Shown: positions 12,130-15,760 of the stretch, piece after piece
How positions within the stretch are numbered: position 1 is the stretch's first letter
Layout of the letters: every line of letters starts with the position of its first letter
Source: an uncultured Lachnospiraceae bacterium
GTDB lineage: Bacteria > Bacillota > Clostridia > Lachnospirales > Lachnospiraceae
Assembly (NCBI GenBank): GCA_934351765.1
Contig: CAKRJM010000032.1
Location: forward strand, 1-15,760
Reading direction: 5' to 3'
Length of the DNA stretch: 15,760 bases
Position numbers and translations under genes: made by a program
Notes under the pieces: model-generated
What the model was told of the DNA's origin: nothing
The model's database searches: none
What the model saw: only the letters and a program-made list of their open reading frames with translations

Positions 12130-14001
12130 TTGAAACGTTTGAAATCTCTTACATATCCCCGATGGCTTGTGGCCGTCATGACACTTGTGATTCCGGTTCT
12201 CGCCTACTATCTATTGGAGGCGCTGACTCATAATCCATTTGAGATCCCTTTTCAGCTCCAGCTTTTCGGCTGGCTGTTTGTCTGGCTGTTTACAGCGATC
12301 CTCTTTTTCTTAACGGGGCGCATGAACGTTAGCCTGATCCTTGGCACACTGTTCCAGGCGATTCTTGGTACAGTCAACTACTTTGTTCTGGAATTCCGTT
12401 CCTCGCCGATCCTGCCCTGGGACATCGCATCCATGAAAACCGCCGTATCGGTGGCAGACCATTTTTCCTTTACTCCGTCGGCAAGGCTCATCCTGATCCT
12501 GATCGGCTTTCTTGTGCTGATCCTTCTCAGCATCAAGATGGAACTCCGGCTGAAAAAGCACTGGCTGATCCGTCTCGGCGGGCTGACCGGCGCAGCGGTT
12601 CTGTCCGTTCTTTATGTGCTCTGCCTTCAGAATGAATCCATCACCGATTATCTGGATGTTTATGAAATGCCCTTCACCCAGGATTACACCTACGAACAGA
12701 ACGGATTTTATGTAAGCTTCCTGGTAAACACGAAATATTTAAAAGTGGAAAAACCAGATGGCTATTCCGCAAAGAAAGCACAAGAGCTTCTGGATGGCGC
12801 ACGCGAAGACGCTTCTGTTCAGGAATCTGCTTCCGGCAGTACCGCTGTTGCTTCCGGAAGCCTCATAGCCTCCGACTCGGCCTCTTCTCCGAATGAAGAA
12901 AAGCCCAATATCATTGTCATCATGAATGAGGCCTTTTCGGATCTTTCCGTCATTGGCGATTTTGAAACCTCCGAAGATTATCTTCCGTATTTCCGCTCCT
13001 TGTACGGAAGCGAAAATACCATCTCCGGGAATCTCCGTGTATCGGTCCTCGGCGGAAACACGGCCAACACGGAGTTTGAATTTCTAACCGGTGACACCAT
13101 GGCGTTTCTGCCCACAGGAAGTATTCCTTACCAGCAGTTTATTACCGGCGAGCTTCCGGCTCTCCCATCGATCCTGAAGAGCTATGGCTATACGACCACA
13201 GCGCTGCATCCGTATAACTCCACCGGCTGGAAACGGGATCAGATCTATCCGCTTCTGGGTTTTGAGGAAAGCCTGTTCAATGGCGACTTCACCTACAAGA
13301 AACGGCTCAGAGGCTACATCACCGATGAATCAGCCTTCAAAGAAGTCATTAAGGCCTATGAAGAAAAGAAGGAGGACGGCCCGTTTTTCTCTTTCCTTGT
13401 CACCATGCAGAACCATGGCGGCTATTCCAAGGACTGGACGGACTTCACCCGCTCCATCACGGTCGAAGGCATGGATGATCGGAAGCTCCCCCGCATCAAC
13501 GCCTATCTGACACTGTTAAAAAAGACCGATGATGCTTATCGGGAGCTGATCTCCTACTTTTCTCAGTGTGAGGAAAAGACCATTGTTCTCATGTTCGGCG
13601 ATCATCAGCCCAATGTGGAAACCAGCTTTCTGGAACAGCTCTATGGCAAGGATTATGATGATCTGACCGAGGAGGAGCTTTCCCTCCGTTATCAGACGCC
13701 CTTTGTCCTCTGGGCGAACTATGACATTGACGAGGCCGAAGGAATCGACATCAGCGCCAACTATTTAAGCTCGCTGCTTATGGACACTGCAGGCCTTAAA
13801 AAGACCGCTTATCAGGACTATTTAACCAGCCTGCGCGAGCAGCTCCCCGTCCTCACTGCCAACTACTGCTATGATGCAGAGGGAAACTTTTACAGTGCCG
13901 ATGACTTTGATCAGGTGAAGGATCTGCTGAACGATTACGAAATCCTCCAGTATAATCATCTGTTTGATCCGAAAAACCGCGCCGATGGATTCGCTGATTA
14001 A
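12130..14001 (+). CDS. LTA-synthase family sulfatase-fold phosphoglycerol transferase
   Basis: This 623-residue membrane enzyme is of the LtaS/MdoB type, which transfers glycerol phosphate from phosphatidylglycerol to an outer polymer or glycan. Five membrane segments (about 12-33, 44-63, 66-88, 119-136, 149-166) precede an extracellular sulfatase-fold domain from about 258. Expected catalytic and metal positions are Glu267 (IIVIMNEAFSDL), Thr311 in GGNTANTEFEFLTG, His429 (TMQNHGGY), and Asp491-His492 (FGDHQP). A Ser/Ala/Glu-rich linker covers 224-257. The start is TTG at 12130: AAGGAG ends 7 nt upstream, and the predicted transcript begins after the ATG at 12076. Length fits the family. It stands as a single gene and converges with the lipoprotein gene. 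The exact polymer made is unknown. Confidence 0.88.
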   Translation: MKRLKSLTYPRWLVAVMTLVIPVLAYYLLEALTHNPFEIPFQLQLFGWLFVWLFTAILFFLTGRMNVSLILGTLFQAILGTVNYFVLEFRSSPILPWDIASMKTAVSVADHFSFTPSARLILILIGFLVLILLSIKMELRLKKHWLIRLGGLTGAAVLSVLYVLCLQNESITDYLDVYEMPFTQDYTYEQNGFYVSFLVNTKYLKVEKPDGYSAKKAQELLDGAREDASVQESASGSTAVASGSLIASDSASSPNEEKPNIIVIMNEAFSDLSVIGDFETSEDYLPYFRSLYGSENTISGNLRVSVLGGNTANTEFEFLTGDTMAFLPTGSIPYQQFITGELPALPSILKSYGYTTTALHPYNSTGWKRDQIYPLLGFEESLFNGDFTYKKRLRGYITDESAFKEVIKAYEEKKEDGPFFSFLVTMQNHGGYSKDWTDFTRSITVEGMDDRKLPRINAYLTLLKKTDDAYRELISYFSQCEEKTIVLMFGDHQPNVETSFLEQLYGKDYDDLTEEELSLRYQTPFVLWANYDIDEAEGIDISANYLSSLLMDTAGLKKTAYQDYLTSLREQLPVLTANYCYDAEGNFYSADDFDQVKDLLNDYEILQYNHLFDPKNRADGFAD

Positions 14002-14055
14002 GTTTCCGGTTTTCTGAGAAACGAATATGCTTTGTACCAGAACGCTTTCCGGCAC

Positions 14056-14120
14056 AAAAACTGAGCCGCCTGTTCCACAGAGGGATTCCCTCACACTCCG
14101 GAATAAGCGGCTCATTTTTT
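14056..14120. terminator. Bidirectional Rho-independent terminator
   Basis: TGAGCCGC (14062-14069) pairs with GCGGCTCA (14107-14114). Inside, GAGGG (14080-14084) can pair with CCCTC (14088-14092). TTTTTT follows on the plus strand (14115-14120), and on the minus strand the stem is followed by GTTTTTG (14061-14055). It therefore serves both the LTA-synthase-like gene and the convergent lipoprotein gene. Confidence 0.85.
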
Positions 14121-14134
14121 ATATGCTTCTGTTT

Positions 14135-15346
14135 TTAGTTTGCTGCGTTGGTTTCTGCTGCATTAGTTTCTGCTGCGCTGGTTTCTGCTGCCGGAACTCT
14201 TACAAGGTTCTCCTCAACAAAATCCTGGATCCTTCTCTGTCTCAGAGCATCTCTGATCATCGCCTCTGCATAAGTCGTTTTCATGGTATCTGCATCCATA
14301 TTATTCTCTTCGGCAAGAGTCTGAAGTCCCTCCTCATACTCCGTATCCGTCAGGTCAATGTTCTCTGCCTCAATGATCGCACGAACCAGAAGGGAGGTCT
14401 GAGCCGAATCTCTGCAATAATCCATCAGACTCTCTTCAAATTCTTCCTCCGTCTGTCCCATCTGTGCCAGATAGGTCGCTTTATCTACTCCATACATGGA
14501 AAGCATGCTTTCAAACTGGTACATCTGGCTGTCGTGAATATAGTTGATCAGCTCCTCCGGATCTTTCTTGAATGTGGCATTTTCTTTAATCTTGCCCCAT
14601 GCCTCATTAATCTCCGTTTTCTTTGCAGTGTCCTGATTGGAGGACTCCAGATCCTCACGAATATACGCACGATACTCATCCACGGTATTATACTGACCAT
14701 CTGTCTGCTTCTGAACAAATGCATCATTCAGTTCTCTTGCAAGCTCCTCGCCCTGGATATAATTGATCGTTACAGTAAATTCCACAGCCGCACCGTTGAG
14801 CTCGGTGTTCGTCTTGGAATAATCCTCCGGGAACGTAAGATCCAGTGTCACCGTATCTCCAACATTCTTTCCGATCAGTCCGTCCTCAAAGCCGTCAATA
14901 AACTGGCCGGAACCGATGGTCAGGTTGAAATCACTTCCGCTTCCGCCCTGAAATTCTTCTCCGTTCATTTTGCCGACGAAGTCGATATTGACCACATCAC
15001 CGTCCTTTACGGTTCCCTCCATGATCTGCGCATATTCGGGGGTTGCATTCTCCAGCTGAGACTGAAGTTCATTCTCCACATCCTCATCGGTAACTGTCGC
15101 ATCCTGCTCGGTCACTTCAATGTTCTTGTACTCGCCCAGCTCCACATACTCGGAGATATCTCCAAGGTCAAAGGCGCTTACATACTCCGGCATTTCAGCC
15201 GCAGATGTTTCCCCGGCTGCCGCTGTCGTCTCCTGTGCACCGGTCGTCTCCGCCGCTGCTGTCGTGTCATCGGATTTCTTGCTTCCGCATGCTGCCATGG
15301 ATAATGTCATGACTGCAGCAAGCATAACCGCAATACTTTTTTTCAT
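14135..15346 (-). CDS. Secreted FKBP/trigger-factor-like peptidyl-prolyl isomerase lipoprotein
   Basis: This is a 403-residue exported protein. Residues 1-20 are a lipoprotein signal ending in LSMAAC, so Cys20 is the lipidated residue. Residues 21-52 are an Ala/Thr/Glu/Ser-rich linker. Residues about 80-108 resemble the trigger factor segment before its FKBP domain. Residues 110-198 are the FKBP isomerase domain (VKDGDVVNIDFVGKMNGEEF; IGSGQFIDGFEDGLIGKNVG; TFPEDY). Residues 200-385 resemble the helical C-terminal chaperone domain of trigger factor. The ribosome-binding N-terminal domain is absent, fitting an outer-surface foldase. The frame is open to 15385, but 15346 begins the signal peptide and AAAGGA lies 12 nt upstream. 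The C-terminus is a short AAETN repeat. Confidence 0.9.
   Translation of the reverse strand: MKKSIAVMLAAVMTLSMAACGSKKSDDTTAAAETTGAQETTAAAGETSAAEMPEYVSAFDLGDISEYVELGEYKNIEVTEQDATVTDEDVENELQSQLENATPEYAQIMEGTVKDGDVVNIDFVGKMNGEEFQGGSGSDFNLTIGSGQFIDGFEDGLIGKNVGDTVTLDLTFPEDYSKTNTELNGAAVEFTVTINYIQGEELARELNDAFVQKQTDGQYNTVDEYRAYIREDLESSNQDTAKKTEINEAWGKIKENATFKKDPEELINYIHDSQMYQFESMLSMYGVDKATYLAQMGQTEEEFEESLMDYCRDSAQTSLLVRAIIEAENIDLTDTEYEEGLQTLAEENNMDADTMKTTYAEAMIRDALRQRRIQDFVEENLVRVPAAETSAAETNAAETNAAN
14141..14191. repeat. 15-bp tandem repeat at the lipoprotein C-terminus
   Basis: The unit TGCTGCGTTGGTTTC is present about 3.4 times with few changes (14141-14155, 14156-14170, 14171-14185, then a partial copy). 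On the minus strand it encodes repeated Glu-Thr-(Asn/Ser)-Ala-Ala just before the stop. Copy number is likely to vary between strains. Confidence 0.8.
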
Positions 15347-15376
15347 TCTGATTTCCATTCCTTTCTGATTTCTGTG

Positions 15377-15564
15377 GCAGTGCAATTGCCTGCGATCCGC
15401 GCACTTTATCCTCGCGCGATCTGCGTAATGCAGACTCGAAAAACCTTCGGTTTTCCTCGTTGTCGGGCGGGCGCCCTATAAACAGCTGGGGTCATTTCCC
15501 TGCAAATGCAAGCTTTCTTCGGGCAATGACCCCAGCTGTTTGCACTGCTTGTCGCATTACGCAG
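15377..15564. repeat. Nested inverted repeats upstream of the lipoprotein gene
   Basis: The core is a perfect hairpin: AACAGCTGGGGTCATT (15481-15496) against AATGACCCCAGCTGTT (15525-15540), extended by CCC (15498-15500) against GGG (15521-15523). Outside it, CTGCGTAATGC (15421-15431) pairs with GCATTACGCAG (15554-15564). GCAGTGCAA (15377-15385) can pair with TTGCACTGC (15540-15548), crossing the other outer pair. A small hairpin with ACC-TTC-GGT lies near 15438-15456. In the minus transcript this forms most of a leader of about 210 nt. It may be a structured leader or a small non-coding mobile element. No ORF is present in 15347-15760. Confidence 0.6.
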
Positions 15565-15571
15565 TATAACA
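15563..15571 (-). promoter_or_regulatory. Extended -10 promoter of the lipoprotein gene
   Basis: On the minus strand TGTTATACT is a good extended -10 with five of six core matches. The -35 is weak. It overlaps the outer arm of the inverted repeat (15554-15564). Initiation near 15556 yields a leader of about 210 nt. Confidence 0.45.
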
Positions 15572-15616
15572 TAACTCACAGCAAAATGAAACCTTTCCCT
15601 GTTGTTTCTGATTTTT

Positions 15617-15632
15617 AAATTTTTAAAAATTT
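15617..15632. promoter_or_regulatory. A/T-tract palindrome, possible UP element
   Basis: AAATTTTTAAAAATTT is a perfect 16-bp palindrome of phased A/T tracts. It ends about 25 bp upstream of the -35 of the rightward promoter at 15658-15685, a place where such tracts can stimulate RNA polymerase binding. Confidence 0.4.
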
Positions 15633-15657
15633 TGTGAACATTCTATGCAAAAACCGC

Positions 15658-15685
15658 TTGTAATTCCTGGGATTTCTGTTATAAT
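15658..15685 (+). promoter_or_regulatory. Strong rightward sigma-A promoter
   Basis: TTGTAA (15658-15663), a 16-bp spacer and the perfect extended -10 TGTTATAAT (15677-15685) form one of the best promoters in the window. The start is expected near 15692. It drives the short hairpin RNA below and perhaps a gene right of the window. Confidence 0.7.
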
Positions 15686-15714
15686 CCCGTCTTTGACAGT
15701 GATATTTGGAAAGA

Positions 15715-15760
15715 CACCGCAGAAAGGCTTATTCTATATAGCTTTTCCCGCGGTGCTTTT
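15715..15760 (+). terminator. Terminator-like hairpin at the right edge
   Basis: CACCGC (15715-15720) pairs with GCGGTG (15750-15755), and GAAAGGC (15722-15728) pairs with GCTTTTC (15741-15747) with one G-U. CTTTT follows and is cut by the window end. With the promoter at 15658-15685 it defines an RNA of about 65-70 nt, either a small RNA or a terminated leader. If the T-tract does not continue it would only be a leader hairpin. Confidence 0.5.

Noticed and set aside
14141..14191. Tandem repeat as a CRISPR array
   Set aside because: The 15-bp units are contiguous without spacers and are codon-phased inside a gene.
14027..15304. A 425-codon plus-strand open frame opposite the lipoprotein gene
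   Set aside because: It begins inside the bidirectional terminator area, has no ribosome binding site, is rich in Leu/Ile/Cys from antisense codons, and lies wholly over a well-supported FKBP/trigger-factor gene.
15481..15540. The 16-bp hairpin as a Rho-independent terminator
   Set aside because: On the minus strand it is followed only by TTTATAGGG and on the plus strand by TTGCACTG, so neither side has a proper T-tract.

Overview
The window looks like chromosomal DNA of a Gram-positive Clostridia, most likely Lachnospiraceae. The reasons are the rpsF-ssb-rpsR operon with a DUF951 gene just upstream, AGGAGG-type ribosome binding sites, many extended -10 (TGnTATAAT) promoters, moderate GC content, an LTA-synthase-like phosphoglycerol transferase and a secreted FKBP/trigger-factor lipoprotein with ET/AA-rich linkers. 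Genus cannot be called from the sequence alone. I see no prophage, insertion sequence, CRISPR array, rRNA or tRNA.

Left part (1-6113, mostly + strand). A regulator joining an XRE and an AbrB/SpoVT domain is followed by an ATPase and a permease of the YtrB / ABC-2 type, forming a three-gene transport module. Next comes a likely operon of a DUF3786 protein, a VOC (glyoxalase-fold) protein and an HSL-type alpha/beta hydrolase. An O6-alkylguanine-DNA alkyltransferase lies on the opposite strand, convergent with the hydrolase. A DUF2284 protein follows, then a 21-codon remnant resembling the start of a GNAT acetyltransferase, then a ProX/YbaK-type tRNA deacylase.

Middle part (6123-11932, all - strand). 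In order of transcription (right to left): an operon of DUF2156 protein, Eis-like GNAT acetyltransferase, Sir2 deacylase and DUF951 protein; the rpsF-ssb-rpsR operon with its own promoter, a probable S6:S18-binding leader and a strong terminator; and an AlbA_2/HATPase_c_4 (COG2865-type) gene whose promoter is preceded by two GTGAATATTCAC palindromes.

Right part (12000-15760). Divergent sigma-A promoters serve the DUF2156 operon and an LTA-synthase-like gene whose true start is probably TTG at 12130. That gene and the secreted FKBP/trigger-factor lipoprotein converge on a bidirectional terminator. Upstream of the lipoprotein is a 200-nt region full of inverted repeats, including a 16-bp perfect hairpin. 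The window ends with a strong rightward promoter followed within about 65 nt by a terminator-like hairpin, either a small RNA or the leader of a gene outside the window.

No textbook novel system is present. The best leads are the acyltransfer/deacylation operon (8908-11932), the paired palindromes upstream of the AlbA_2 gene, the structured region 15377-15564, the promoter/hairpin unit at the right edge and the truncated GNAT remnant. Several starts were set by promoter and ribosome-binding-site evidence and are shorter than the longest open frame.
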